A stretch of 64,000 bases of DNA, taken from contig CAMNSS010000016.1 of NCBI GenBank assembly GCA_946555345.1, positions 17,359-81,358 on the forward strand, in the 5' to 3' direction. Shown here piece after piece: positions 50,433 through 59,149 of the stretch. The notes beneath the pieces are model-generated. The model was given only the letters and a program-made list of their open reading frames with translations, did not search any database and was not told the origin of the DNA. The translations under genes and the position numbers were made by a program. The stretch's first letter is position 1; each line of letters begins with the position of its first letter. The DNA is from an uncultured Eubacterium sp. (GTDB taxonomy: Bacteria > Bacillota > Clostridia > Peptostreptococcales > Anaerovoracaceae).

Positions 50433-51514
50433 AGGCTTCCTCCCCCCATCCCCATAATAACCGTGATAAAAATGAGAAACATCAGCGCCCCGACGGACAG
50501 TACCACCGTCATCGTTATGGCCGCCGTGCCGATTTCATTCAGGCTGTCGGATATGTTCTTCGTCGTTACCGGCTCTGTTGCGATGGCAATGACCTTATAG
50601 ATGACGGCAATGGAAAGTATTTTGACGACGGGAATGACGAGCAGCGACAGGATGACGATGATGCCAATCACGCCGATGGCATTCTTGATCAGCCCGATGC
50701 AACTGATTACCATATCCAGCGAATCCGCCGCAAATCCGCCCACGATCGGCACGAAATTATTGATCGAAAACCTGGCGGTATTCATCAGGATTCCGTCCGC
50801 CGATTTCGTCACGATTCCCTGGATCGCTGTAATGCCGGAAAAAATCGTTACCGTAAGCCCTGTGATAAACAGCGCAGCCCTCCGCAAAAACACCGAAAGC
50901 TTTTTCACGTAATCCTTTTCCGTGATGCTGTTGATTAAAATAAAGATGGCAGACAAGAACACCAGGGGCAAAACCAGGTGCTGCATGATGAAATTGAAGC
51001 CTGTTACGGCGCCGATAATCACCGGGTTCATGATGCCGCCGGAAGAGACGCCGCCCATCGAAATCAGGAGCGGGATCATAATCGGCAGCAGGATTTCCAT
51101 AGAAGTTGTCATGATGTCCATGGTTTGGCGGCAATAGTCATAGGTCTGGTAGAAATTTCCGATGCAAAGCGCTATGATCACAAAGCTGCATACCATCGTT
51201 CCAAGCGAGGAAACCGTCTTATTGCCAAAGGAGCTGGACAGATTCGACAACAACCCGGTAACAATGCAGATCGCCAGGATTTCACATCCTAAAAAAATCG
51301 AGGCCTTTACCTCCATGAAAAAAAGATTCACCAGGTTATCGATCACTTTGCCCGAGTCAAATAGAGGCTGTCCGTTCAGGAGGTTGTGAATGATTCCGTC
51401 TACCGTCATCTCCTCGAAGATTCCTCCTTGGGCTGTCGCTTCTGCCATGATTTTGGAAAGCTCCGATAAATCCAGCGATTCTAATTGTCCGTCTATGATC
51501 GTTTCATAATCCAT
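50420..51514 (-). CDS. spoIIIAE: Stage III sporulation protein AE
   Basis: 364 residues from ATG 51514, AAAGGAG upstream. Polytopic membrane protein (~8 helices) with the SpoIIIAE pattern MEILLPIMIPLLISMGGVSSGGIMNPVI and GIVTKSADGILMNTARFSINNFVPIVGG. No signal peptide, unlike some Bacillus homologues. Essential component of the feeding channel between mother cell and forespore. Preceded by a 141-base gap that carries 21-base repeats. Confidence 0.92.
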   Translation of the reverse strand: MDYETIIDGQLESLDLSELSKIMAEATAQGGIFEEMTVDGIIHNLLNGQPLFDSGKVIDNLVNLFFMEVKASIFLGCEILAICIVTGLLSNLSSSFGNKTVSSLGTMVCSFVIIALCIGNFYQTYDYCRQTMDIMTTSMEILLPIMIPLLISMGGVSSGGIMNPVIIGAVTGFNFIMQHLVLPLVFLSAIFILINSITEKDYVKKLSVFLRRAALFITGLTVTIFSGITAIQGIVTKSADGILMNTARFSINNFVPIVGGFAADSLDMVISCIGLIKNAIGVIGIIVILSLLVIPVVKILSIAVIYKVIAIATEPVTTKNISDSLNEIGTAAITMTVVLSVGALMFLIFITVIMGMGGGSLWKS

Positions 51515-51642
51515 ATGGCTTCTCCTTTGTAACGTGCATTCCTTTCGGGATGGTTTGCATCTTTCCCGATGCAGCCTGCGTTCTTTTCGATGCGGTTCGC
51601 GTTTTTCCCGATGCAGCCTGTACTCGCTTCAGTGCGGGCCAT
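51493..51642 (-). CDS. Doubtful small ORF with heptapeptide repeats in the spoIIIA operon
   Basis: 49 codons from ATG 51642 to TAG 51495-51493, overlapping the start of spoIIIAE by 22 bases. It encodes imperfect seven-residue units (IGKNANR, IEKNAGC, IGKDANH, PERNARY). The ribosome site is weak (AAAAAAGA). It may be translated by coupling after spoIIIAD, or it may be only non-coding tandem repeats. No function can be assigned. Confidence 0.3.
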   Translation of the reverse strand: MARTEASTGCIGKNANRIEKNAGCIGKDANHPERNARYKGEAIWIMKRS

Positions 51643-51645
51643 TCT
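51541..51645. repeat. Five imperfect 21-base tandem repeats
   Basis: Five consecutive 21-base units starting at 51541. Units 2 and 4 share an identical 17-base core, TTTCCCGATGCAGCCTG (51562-51578 and 51604-51620). Units 1, 3 and 5 are diverged (for example CTTTTCGATGCGGTTCGCGTT). They fill the gap between spoIIIAD and spoIIIAE. Confidence 0.75.
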
Positions 51646-51655
51646 TTTTTCGCTA

Positions 51656-52042
51656 TCATCCCAAAAGCGTCCCGATCAGTTCCAGGATTGCCGTTAGGAT
51701 CGGCATAGCCAGATAAAATATGACCACTTTCCCGGCAAGTTCAACTTTAGCGCCGATCGCGCCTTCTCCCGCATCCTTGCACATCTGCGCCGTAAAATCA
51801 GTGATGTACGCCACGGCCAGCACCTTTAGGATGACCGGAAAGAAGATCTTTCCATAGGTGACGTTCTCATAGATCCCCTCGAGAAACAGAAAAATATCCG
51901 TAATCCTGTTGATGATGGAAAGAAACAGGATAATTACCGTAGCTAATATTATGTAAATTGATATTTCTTTGTTGATTTGTTTCATCAAGGCGGCAAGGAT
52001 GACGCCTGTCAAGGCCAGCGCCACGATTTTTAAGATTTCCAT
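51656..52042 (-). CDS. spoIIIAD: Stage III sporulation protein AD
   Basis: 128 residues. Four hydrophobic helices; MEILKIVALALTGVILAALM, GKIFFPVILKVLAVAYITDF and CKDAGEGAIGAKVELAGKVVI are diagnostic. Shares the membrane fold of SpoIIIAC. Starts 8 bases after the spoIIIAC stop. Confidence 0.93.
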   Translation of the reverse strand: MEILKIVALALTGVILAALMKQINKEISIYIILATVIILFLSIINRITDIFLFLEGIYENVTYGKIFFPVILKVLAVAYITDFTAQMCKDAGEGAIGAKVELAGKVVIFYLAMPILTAILELIGTLLG

Positions 52043-52050
52043 AGCTTCCC

Positions 52051-52245
52051 CTAAAACTGAAGAAAGGTCCTTACCGTATCGAAAAATTCACTGATCATCT
52101 GGATTACCAGCATCAGCACGATCACGACGCCTGCCAGCGTGGTGAGCATCGCCTGTTCTTCCCTGCCTGCCTTGATCAACACCTGGTTCAATACGGCGAT
52201 GGCAATGCCTATGGCGGCGATTTTAAATATAATATCGATGTCCAT
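52051..52245 (-). CDS. spoIIIAC: Stage III sporulation protein AC
   Basis: 64 residues, AAGGAG before ATG 52245. Two transmembrane helices, IFKIAAIGIAIAVLNQVLIKAGREEQAML and VVIVLMLVIQMI, matching SpoIIIAC over its length. Confidence 0.93.
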   Translation of the reverse strand: MDIDIIFKIAAIGIAIAVLNQVLIKAGREEQAMLTTLAGVVIVLMLVIQMISEFFDTVRTFLQF

Positions 52246-52264
52246 ATTCCAAAACTCCTTATAC

Positions 52265-52777
52265 TTATATGATCATGATGACGATGACGACGCCGACGGC
52301 AGTCCCCAGACCTTGATACATCCGTCCCTGCCGCTTCTGCTCATCCCGTGCCTGCTGCATTTGCAAATCGAGCCGCAGCAGTGCAGGTTCAAACAATCTG
52401 CTCTGTCCCTGTGAATCGCTTCGGCCAAGCCCTAGCGCCAGATCGCCCAGGATTTCGATGTCCTGCTTTACCAGCGGGCTTTCTTTTTCGTTTTCCTGCA
52501 TCGCATTTTGCCAGGCGTCCTGCAATGAATATTGTTCGGCCAGCATGACGCTGCAACGCTGCAATACCTTAGAAAACCAGCACGTTTTCAGGCTTGAAAT
52601 TTTCTCAAAGGATTTGGCCAGCGTGTCTTTCCGATAGGTGATTTCCATGTCTAAAAGCTTGATAATCTCCAGGATGTCCGCAAGCTCCTTGCTGCGCATC
52701 TGGTAAGAGGATGCTTTCAGAAATCCGAGGGAACAACAGCTTGCCAAAATCAGCACGCACCCTGCCAGTTTCAACAT
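52265..52777 (-). CDS. spoIIIAB: Stage III sporulation protein AB
   Basis: 170 residues. N-terminal helix, then ADILEIIKLLDMEITYRKDTLAKSF and a C-terminal helix ending VGVVIVIMII, as in SpoIIIAB (GspF-like). Start ATG 52777 is next to the spoIIIAA stop. Probably the platform that works with the AA ATPase. Confidence 0.92.
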   Translation of the reverse strand: MLKLAGCVLILASCCSLGFLKASSYQMRSKELADILEIIKLLDMEITYRKDTLAKSFEKISSLKTCWFSKVLQRCSVMLAEQYSLQDAWQNAMQENEKESPLVKQDIEILGDLALGLGRSDSQGQSRLFEPALLRLDLQMQQARDEQKRQGRMYQGLGTAVGVVIVIMII

Positions 52778-52778
52778 A

Positions 52779-53690
52779 TCATGCTCCTTTCTTCATGCCC
52801 GCCAGCTTCATGATCCGTTTGACCGTTCCCGTGACCGGATTTGCGGAGAGAAAAATCAAGGTTTCAAAAATATGTTTTTTTACCAGCTCCCCAACGGCTG
52901 AATTTGCGACATCCTCATAGCTGCTTCCATGTATCGTGGTAATCGTTTTCACGCCTGCGCATAAAGCTGCTTCGATTGCCTTCACGTCTTCTGGTTTCCC
53001 AATTTCATCGGTGATGATGACGTCAGGCGACATAGCCCTGATGAGCATGAGAATGCCTTCCGCTTTCGGGCATCCATCGAGAACGTCTGTCCTGCCGCCG
53101 AGGTCGTAGCTTGGTTCGCCGTTATAGCACCCGGCGATTTCGGAGCGTTCATCACAGATTCCGACCCGGTATCCCCGGTTGCTGAGGTTTCTCGCAAGAT
53201 CCCGCAAAATCGTCGTTTTGCCGCATTTGGGCGGAGAGATGATCAGTGTGTTGCTGATCGCATTCTTTCCCTCGTCCCATACCGATCCCATCACTTTTTG
53301 CGATGCGCCGATAATCTGCCTGCTCCTGCGGATATTGAGGGAGGATATGTCTTTGATCAGGTGGACCCGGCCGTCTTTCAATGTCACCCTGCCGCAAACG
53401 CCTACCCTGTGTCCGCCTTCCATGGTAATATATCCTTTGGAAAGCTCATCCTCGTATGCATAACAGGAATAATCCAAAAGCCTGTTCAATGTTTCTTCCA
53501 ATATTTCCGGGGTGACGGATGCTTTATCGTGGAGGCTGATTTCCCTGCCGCCGCTGATGACCAGCGTATCCTGCCTGGTTTTTAGCCGGATTTCCTCCAT
53601 CTCATCGGTAATGCTTTCGGGAAGCTGGTATATGCCGTACCGTACGGATTCGGGAAGCTTTTTTAAAATTTTTTCCGTGTTCTTATCCAT
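52779..53690 (-). CDS. spoIIIAA: Stage III sporulation protein AA, secretion-type ATPase
   Basis: 303 residues from ATG 53690 (AGAGG 5 bases upstream); ATG 53717 in the same frame has no ribosome site. R-loop GGHRVGVCGR, Walker A SPPKCGKTT and Walker B VIITDEIG are intact. It powers the spoIIIA channel. First gene of the operon, so transcription should come from a mother-cell sigma factor; a convincing sigma-E promoter was not identified by eye. Confidence 0.93.
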   Translation of the reverse strand: MDKNTEKILKKLPESVRYGIYQLPESITDEMEEIRLKTRQDTLVISGGREISLHDKASVTPEILEETLNRLLDYSCYAYEDELSKGYITMEGGHRVGVCGRVTLKDGRVHLIKDISSLNIRRSRQIIGASQKVMGSVWDEGKNAISNTLIISPPKCGKTTILRDLARNLSNRGYRVGICDERSEIAGCYNGEPSYDLGGRTDVLDGCPKAEGILMLIRAMSPDVIITDEIGKPEDVKAIEAALCAGVKTITTIHGSSYEDVANSAVGELVKKHIFETLIFLSANPVTGTVKRIMKLAGMKKGA

Positions 53691-53763
53691 TTCCGCCTCT
53701 TTTCTTTTGTTGTCCATGCTTTAATACATGATATTCCTTGTCCCACGAAATATGACTTGAAGC

Positions 53764-53793
53764 AAAAAAATAGAGCCGAAATTATTTCGGCCC
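53764..53793 (-). terminator. Intrinsic terminator of the CNNM/HlyC-type gene
   Basis: On the minus strand GGGCCGAAAT and ATTTCGGCTC pair, followed by TATTTTTTT, 26 bases after the gene's stop. It separates this gene from the spoIIIA operon. Confidence 0.85.
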
Positions 53794-53819
53794 TGATTGC
53801 GTTAACGCTGTGGCTGTGT

Positions 53820-55235
53820 TTATTCCTGTCCCTGCCGCTTCGGTTTTGCTTTTGGCTTTTCAGGCGTTTTTTCCTGGTCAGCCAGTTCACCGGCATCGGT
53901 CTCAGCATCCTTCGTTTCGATGGTTTTCGGCAAAATCGTCAGGGTAATCTGCTCGATTCTCCGGTCCCTGATGGAATCGATGCGGAATTTATAGTTTTCC
54001 GCTTCGATTTCCGTTCCGACATCTTTTTCATCTGGGATTTCCCCCAGCATATCGATGAGAAAACCGCCGATGGTTTCGCTGTTATCGGATTCGAGGTTAA
54101 TGCCCAGCTCTTCATCGATATCATCTAAATCCATGCTGCCATCCATGACATAGGTATCATCGGATATTTTTTCGATTTCCGGCTCTTCGTCGTCGTATTC
54201 GTCGTCGATATCGCCCATGACCTCCTCGATAATGTCTTCCATGGTGACGATCCCGGAAAAACCGCCGTATTCGTCTATGAGGATTGCGATATGTTGCTTC
54301 GTCGTTTGCAGTTCAAAGAACAGCGAATCGATATTCTTCGTCTCCGGCACAAAGTAAGGCTTGCGCAGGATCGAGCGGAAATCGACGTTATCAAATCCCG
54401 CTTCCCGCGCTTTAATGAGGTAATCCTTGATATACAGGATTCCAATGATGTTATCGCTATCGTTTTCATAGACGGGAATGCGCGAGTACCGGAGTTCCAT
54501 CAATTCATCTATATAATCCTCCGTCGGCGCATTGATATCGATGGAAAACACATCCGTCCTCGGCGTCATCACCTCGTAAGCGAGCATATCGTCAAAGGCG
54601 AATATGCCCGTAATCATCTTTTTGCCTTCTTCTTTCAGTTCGCCGCTTTCCTGCCCTGCTTCCAGCATGGACACGATGTCATCTTCCGAATACTCTGCGT
54701 TCGTTACATCGATGCGCTGCCTGCATATTTTCAAGATCAATGTTACGGTGATGGATAAAAGCCACACAAAAGGCTTGAAAGCCACGGAAATAGCAAGAAT
54801 CGGCTTTACCACGGCCATGGCAATGCTGTCCGCATGAAGCAAGGCCATCCGTTTCGGGAAAAGCTCGCCGAATACGAGGGTGAAGAATGATAGGATCAGT
54901 GTTACGATAAATACAGCGATTTCTTCCCCATAAGGAATGCCGAAGTTTTCCAGAAAACGCCCTACATCATCGGAAAAGCTCACCGCTGCCTCCGCACTGG
55001 TCAGAAATCCTGCTAGCGTGATAATAACTTGTATCGTTGAAAGGAATTTATTTGGCTCGTCGATCAATTCGTTTAAAGCCTGCGCTTTTTTATTTCCTTC
55101 CTGCGCCAAGGTGCGTATCCTATTTTTGTTGACGGAAACGATCGCCATTTCCGCTGCGGCGAAATACGCATTCACCGCAATTAACACGATTAATAAAACA
55201 ATTTGTCCCCACATGGGTCCAGGGTCAGATGACAT
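53820..55235 (-). CDS. CNNM/CorC-HlyC family membrane protein
   Basis: 471 residues from ATG 55235 (AAAGGAG upstream); the frame is open to 55391 but that extension is the dispersed repeat. DUF21 membrane domain (~10-195; NAYFAAAEMAIVSVNKNRIRTLAQEG), two CBS domains (~210-330; MTPRTDVFSID, RIPVYENDSDNIIGILYIKD), CorC/HlyC domain (~350-435), and a Lys/Glu/Pro-rich tail. The family includes magnesium exporters and sensors (MpfA). The haemolysin label is historical. Confidence 0.92.
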   Translation of the reverse strand: MSSDPGPMWGQIVLLIVLIAVNAYFAAAEMAIVSVNKNRIRTLAQEGNKKAQALNELIDEPNKFLSTIQVIITLAGFLTSAEAAVSFSDDVGRFLENFGIPYGEEIAVFIVTLILSFFTLVFGELFPKRMALLHADSIAMAVVKPILAISVAFKPFVWLLSITVTLILKICRQRIDVTNAEYSEDDIVSMLEAGQESGELKEEGKKMITGIFAFDDMLAYEVMTPRTDVFSIDINAPTEDYIDELMELRYSRIPVYENDSDNIIGILYIKDYLIKAREAGFDNVDFRSILRKPYFVPETKNIDSLFFELQTTKQHIAILIDEYGGFSGIVTMEDIIEEVMGDIDDEYDDEEPEIEKISDDTYVMDGSMDLDDIDEELGINLESDNSETIGGFLIDMLGEIPDEKDVGTEIEAENYKFRIDSIRDRRIEQITLTILPKTIETKDAETDAGELADQEKTPEKPKAKPKRQGQE

Positions 55236-55305
55236 TTTTTTCTCCTTTCTCTCATTTAAAGCGATGATTTTATACCGCAATAAGCGATATTGGCGGAAAT
55301 ACAAA

Positions 55306-55380
55306 GAAAGCGCCCCGCAAAGCGCTGCCCACCCGAAGCGGCGGCATATATGCAGGGGAATCTTTGCTCCCGTCTTGCAC
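55306..55380 (-). repeat. Dispersed ~75-base repeat, copy 3
   Basis: Reading on the minus strand from 55380, GTGCAAGACGG...AAGATTCC..TGCA.ATATGCCGCC...CGCT...GCGCTTTC aligns with 25984-26056 at roughly three bases in four. It follows the U32 peptidase stop by ~8 bases. In the frame opened by GTG 55391 it reads ACKTGAKIPLHICRRF, close to VCKTESKIPLHICRPF in the first copy. Confidence 0.75.
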
Positions 55381-55387
55381 GCTTCCT

Positions 55388-56626
55388 TCACTTTTTCTTT
55401 CTCAAAATATATTTTTCCGCAACCGGTTCTTCCATTTTGATCCGCAGGATCTGCTGCGGGTGCGGCGCGGACGTGATTGGCTGTCCCTCCTCATCTTGCA
55501 GGATTGTCAGCTTCTGGGTAAAATATTCCCTCCCGGGACCGAAAACCTCGATTTCATCCCCTGCTACCATTTTATTCCGCTGTTCGACTACCGCCATTTT
55601 CGTTTCCGCATCGTAGCTTTTCACCATGCCGATGAAGCTGTATTCCCGCGTATAAGCGCTGGTCTGGTAATTCTGGTCTTCCGCCGTAGGCTTATTGAAG
55701 TAAAATCCTGTGGTAAATTCCCTGTGGCTGGCCTTTTCCAGCTCGCGCATCCACTGCGGGTCAAATTCGTAATGCGCAGGGTCGGAACAGTATGCATCGA
55801 TGGCGCGGCGGTATGCGCTCACGATCGTCGCTACATAAAAGACGCTCTTCATGCGGCCTTCGATCTTTGCAGAGGTTATCCCAGCATTTACCATCTGCGG
55901 GATATGCGCCAGCATGCATAAATCCTTGGAATTGAGGATATAAGTACCCCGGCCGTCTTCCTCCACCGGATAGTATTCTCCCGGCCGCTTTTCTTCCACC
56001 AGCTTATATTTCCATCTGCACGGATGTGCGCATTGCCCGCGGTTCGCATCCCGCTCTATCATAAAATTGCTGAGCAGGCACCTGCCGGAATAGGAAATGC
56101 ACATCGCACCATGTGCGAAAGCTTCCAGCTCCATACCCTTTGGAATATTTTCCTTAATTTCTGCGATTTCACCAAGCGTCAGCTCCCTTGCCAGAACGAG
56201 CCGTTTAACCCCTTGCATATGCCAAAATTTGGCGGTCATGTAGTTCGTCATATTGGCTTGGGTTGAAAGATGCAGTTCCGCATCCGGCAAAATTTCCTTG
56301 ATGATGCAGATCACGCCGGGGTCGGAAACGATATATGCGTCGATGGGGATATGGCTGATGCGTTTTAAATAATCCGATAGCGGCTCGATATCCTCGTTGT
56401 GGGCAAATATATTGAAGGCCATATGGCATTTGACGTTTCTCTCATGCGCATAGGCGACGCCCTCTTCGATTTCCGAAATGGAAAGGTTGCCCGCTCCGGC
56501 GCGCAGGCTGAACATCTCCCCGCCGAAATAGACGGCATCAGCGCCGTAATCCACCGCAATTTTCAATTTTTCAAGATCTCCCGCAGGAGCAAGTAATTCG
56601 AGTTTTTTCATGTTGCTAGATGACAT
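55388..56626 (-). CDS. U32-family peptidase/hydroxylase-like protein
   Basis: 412 residues from ATG 56626, overlapping the O-methyltransferase by 11 bases (ATG 56611 possible). TIM-barrel beginning KKLELLAPAGDLEKLKIAVDYGADAVYFGG, the U32 signature EAFAHGAMCISYSGRCLLSNF and Cys residues CAHPCRWKY that bind an iron-sulfur cluster in related proteins. Relatives include TrhP, a tRNA U34 hydroxylation factor. Bacillus has a yrrN-yrrO pair; only one is here. Confidence 0.92.
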   Translation of the reverse strand: MSSSNMKKLELLAPAGDLEKLKIAVDYGADAVYFGGEMFSLRAGAGNLSISEIEEGVAYAHERNVKCHMAFNIFAHNEDIEPLSDYLKRISHIPIDAYIVSDPGVICIIKEILPDAELHLSTQANMTNYMTAKFWHMQGVKRLVLARELTLGEIAEIKENIPKGMELEAFAHGAMCISYSGRCLLSNFMIERDANRGQCAHPCRWKYKLVEEKRPGEYYPVEEDGRGTYILNSKDLCMLAHIPQMVNAGITSAKIEGRMKSVFYVATIVSAYRRAIDAYCSDPAHYEFDPQWMRELEKASHREFTTGFYFNKPTAEDQNYQTSAYTREYSFIGMVKSYDAETKMAVVEQRNKMVAGDEIEVFGPGREYFTQKLTILQDEEGQPITSAPHPQQILRIKMEEPVAEKYILRKKK

Positions 56627-57293
56627 TGATCTTCTCTTTATCGATAACGCTCAGGGAAATCCCATCTCCCACCGGGAGAATGCACGTATTGGCATACTCC
56701 AGCCCTGTGATGTATTTGATGAACTCGCGCATTTTCCGGATGCTCGTTTTATACCGCTTTTTCGGGTCGTATTCATCCGATGCCGTCATGCCCTTCATCA
56801 GCACGTTATCACAGATGATGAGCGCATCTTGCTTGCAAAGCGGGACGGCCAAATCCCAAAATGATTTATAATGGCTCTTGGCGGCGTCGATAAATACCGC
56901 ATCAAACAAATCGTCCTCCCCCAGGCTGGCTGGCATTTCTTCCAGAATGGCCTCCGCCTCGCCATGGATCACCCGGACGTAATCCTCATAGCCAAGGTTT
57001 TTCACGTTTGCCGTTGCCGCTTCATAGGAATCCGCATCGGATTCTATGGTGACGACCCGGCAGCCGCAGACATCCGCAAAACAGCACGCTGAATAGCCGA
57101 TCGCCGCCCCTACTTCCAAGACACGGGCCGGCTTCTTTATTTTCAGAAGGTTTAACAGCAGTCCTTCCGTGCTTTTGAGGATGATCGGAACCCGCTTATC
57201 CTCTGCAAAGCTCCGAAGCTCCTTTAGCTGCGGGTTGATGCTGCTGTACAGATTATTAAGATATGCCGTGATGATGTCGTTGGTTATATTCAT
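56616..57293 (-). CDS. SAM-dependent O-methyltransferase (YrrM/TrmR-like)
   Basis: 225 residues, one base after the mltG stop. Class I methyltransferase with VLEVGAAIGYSACCFA (SAM loop), VVTIESDADSYEAA and FDAVFIDAAKSHYKSFWDLA, the metal-binding region of catechol-type methyltransferases. In Bacillus the homologue TrmR methylates 5-hydroxyuridine in tRNA, which fits the neighbouring U32 gene that would supply the hydroxyl group. Confidence 0.9.
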   Translation of the reverse strand: MNITNDIITAYLNNLYSSINPQLKELRSFAEDKRVPIILKSTEGLLLNLLKIKKPARVLEVGAAIGYSACCFADVCGCRVVTIESDADSYEAATANVKNLGYEDYVRVIHGEAEAILEEMPASLGEDDLFDAVFIDAAKSHYKSFWDLAVPLCKQDALIICDNVLMKGMTASDEYDPKKRYKTSIRKMREFIKYITGLEYANTCILPVGDGISLSVIDKEKINVI

Positions 57294-57294
57294 G

Positions 57295-58383
57295 TCAATA
57301 CCACCTGTATTTTTTTGCCGCTTTCTCGTGTTCCGCTAACGTTTTTGAATAGATTACCGTGCCGTCCTCCTTGGCGAAAAAGAACAGATAATCATTGTTT
57401 TCATAATGCAGTACAGCATCCATCGTGCTGGCTGGCACTGCGCTGACCGGGCCTGCCGGAAGCCCAGGGTATTTGTAAGTGTTATACGGGGACTCCACAG
57501 CGGTGTCTTTATTCGTCACCTTTACCCGTTTTACCTGCAACGCATATAATACGGTAATGTCGCTTTGAAGCGGCATATCTGTCGTCATGCGATTGATGAA
57601 CACGCCCGCAATTTTCGGTTTATCCTCATCGAAAAGGGATTCGCTTTCCACGATGGAAGATAGCGTGAGAAATTCATGTATGCTCATGCCGCTCTGGTCG
57701 ATTTCAGCCTTCCGCTCCGACAACGCTTTGTCCGTCATCGCAAGAATGCGTTCCGTGGCGGCCTCGATGCTCTGCGCATCTTGCGCAGCATCCGCCGCAG
57801 ATTGCCCTTCCTCCGCAATAAAATACGTGTCTGGGTAGAGATAGCCCTCCAGCGGGAACATGATTCCATCCATTAAGATTGCATCGGTAAGAAACCAATA
57901 TTTTTCAATCAGCGTGTTCAGGTAATCCCGGTCTGCCCACTTGGCGATGATCTCCTCCTTGGTAAACGGAAGCGCTTCGGCGAGCTTCTCCGCTACCTGC
58001 GGAAGCGTTTCTCCTTCTATGATTGTGAACTTTTCCTGTGCAATATAATCAAAATCGCCGCCATCGACCGCCTGCATGATTTCTTTCAGGGACATCGATT
58101 TGTTAAACCGGTAGGTATTTGCCTGCAAGGCATCGTAGCTGCTGATCCTTACGTGTATTTTTGCACAGATTTTATTTTTTATAAGTCCTGCGTCATCGAG
58201 AATTTCCACAATAGCAGAACTGCCGCTGCCCGATGGAATGGTGACGGTTACCGGTTCTTCGTTATCCGGATCTACTGCGCTGATTCCGTTTTGGTAAAAA
58301 AACATCACGCCCGTAACGAATACCACCAACACCGCTACGATAATCAAAATCAGTTTGAGCTTGCCATCCGCCTGCTTCGACAT
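57295..58383 (-). CDS. mltG: Endolytic transglycosylase MltG
   Basis: 362 residues, AAAGAGGG before ATG 58383. One transmembrane helix (~10-30), LysM-like domain (~45-120), YceG catalytic domain with Glu in LSSIVESESL, then NRMTTDMPLQSD and SPYNTYKYPGLPAGPVSAV. Cuts nascent glycan strands at the membrane. Upstream of O-methyltransferase and U32 genes, as in the Bacillus yrrL-yrrM-yrrN order. Confidence 0.94.
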   Translation of the reverse strand: MSKQADGKLKLILIIVAVLVVFVTGVMFFYQNGISAVDPDNEEPVTVTIPSGSGSSAIVEILDDAGLIKNKICAKIHVRISSYDALQANTYRFNKSMSLKEIMQAVDGGDFDYIAQEKFTIIEGETLPQVAEKLAEALPFTKEEIIAKWADRDYLNTLIEKYWFLTDAILMDGIMFPLEGYLYPDTYFIAEEGQSAADAAQDAQSIEAATERILAMTDKALSERKAEIDQSGMSIHEFLTLSSIVESESLFDEDKPKIAGVFINRMTTDMPLQSDITVLYALQVKRVKVTNKDTAVESPYNTYKYPGLPAGPVSAVPASTMDAVLHYENNDYLFFFAKEDGTVIYSKTLAEHEKAAKKYRWY

Positions 58384-58414
58384 TTAATCCCTCTTTTCTG
58401 CATCAAAAACTACA

Positions 58415-58440
58415 AAGAAAGGGACGCATTCACGTCCCTT
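58415..58440 (-). terminator. Probable terminator after efp
   Basis: On the minus strand AAGGGACG-tgaatg-CGTCCCTT is followed by TCTTTGT. The T-run is interrupted, but the stem is perfect and lies 15 bases after the efp stop. Confidence 0.65.
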
Positions 58441-58455
58441 ATGAAAGCAAAACAT

Positions 58456-59016
58456 TTATTTTGATCTTCCCAGATATTCACCCGTTCTCGTATCGATCTG
58501 GATTACTTCCCCTTCTTCGATGAAGATCGGAACATGAATCACTGCACCCGTTTCCACAGTGGCAGCCTTCGTTACGTTAGTCGCTGTATCGCCCTTTACG
58601 CCCGGTTCGGTTTCGATTACTTTCAGGTCCACAAAGTTCGGCGCTTCCACGAGGAAGGCGTTCCCTTTATAGAATTTAATGGTCGCTTCGTCGTTTTCCC
58701 GCAGGTATTTCATGGCATCTTCCACCTGGTCGAGCGTCAGGGGAACTTGGTCGTATGTTTCCTGATCCATGAAATAGTAGAGTTCGCCATCGTTATACAG
58801 GTACTGCATTACCTTGGTTTCGATGTGTGCCTTCGGGAATTTGGCATCCGGGTTGAAGGACTCTTCCTTGATCGCTCCCGTGAGGATGTTCTTGTGCTTC
58901 GTCCTTACAAACGCTGCGCCTTTGCCCGGCTTCACGTGCTGGAAGTCGATTACAACGTGCGGAGCGCCATCAATTTCAAATGTGATACCTTTTCTAAAAT
59001 CGCCTGCATAAATCAT
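58456..59016 (-). CDS. efp: Elongation factor P
   Basis: 186 residues, three beta domains. The tip loop of domain I carries Lys in [10 protein letters not shown]; the C-terminal [15 protein letters not shown] is diagnostic. Relieves ribosome stalling at polyproline. Strong promoter upstream, terminator downstream. Confidence 0.96.
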   Translation of the reverse strand: MIYAGDFRKGITFEIDGAPHVVIDFQHVKPGKGAAFVRTKHKNILTGAIKEESFNPDAKFPKAHIETKVMQYLYNDGELYYFMDQETYDQVPLTLDQVEDAMKYLRENDEATIKFYKGNAFLVEAPNFVDLKVIETEPGVKGDTATNVTKAATVETGAVIHVPIFIEEGEVIQIDTRTGEYLGRSK

Positions 59017-59073
59017 AAATATGTCTACCTTTCTCTATCGTTTAACCGTTACTTAACTCGTTTAACTGCAACG

Positions 59074-59102
59074 ATTATACCAGATTTTTGCCCGATTGCC
59101 AA
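59074..59102 (-). promoter_or_regulatory. Sigma-A promoter of efp
   Basis: On the minus strand TTGGCA (59102-59097), 17-base spacer, TATAAT (59079-59074). Leader to the start codon is ~50 bases. Confidence 0.8.
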
Positions 59103-59149
59103 GACCTAATGCAAATAAGGCGGGGAAAGACATTACAGGGATAGCAGAT

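Noticed and set aside
51534..51716. Plus-strand 60-codon frame in the spoIIIA repeat array
   Set aside because: Antisense to the operon, no ribosome site; the open frame results from the 21-base periodicity.
53718..53760. Sigma-E promoter before spoIIIAA
   Set aside because: TCATATT and CATGTATT resemble the boxes, but the 18-base spacing is too long for sigma-E, so no call was made.
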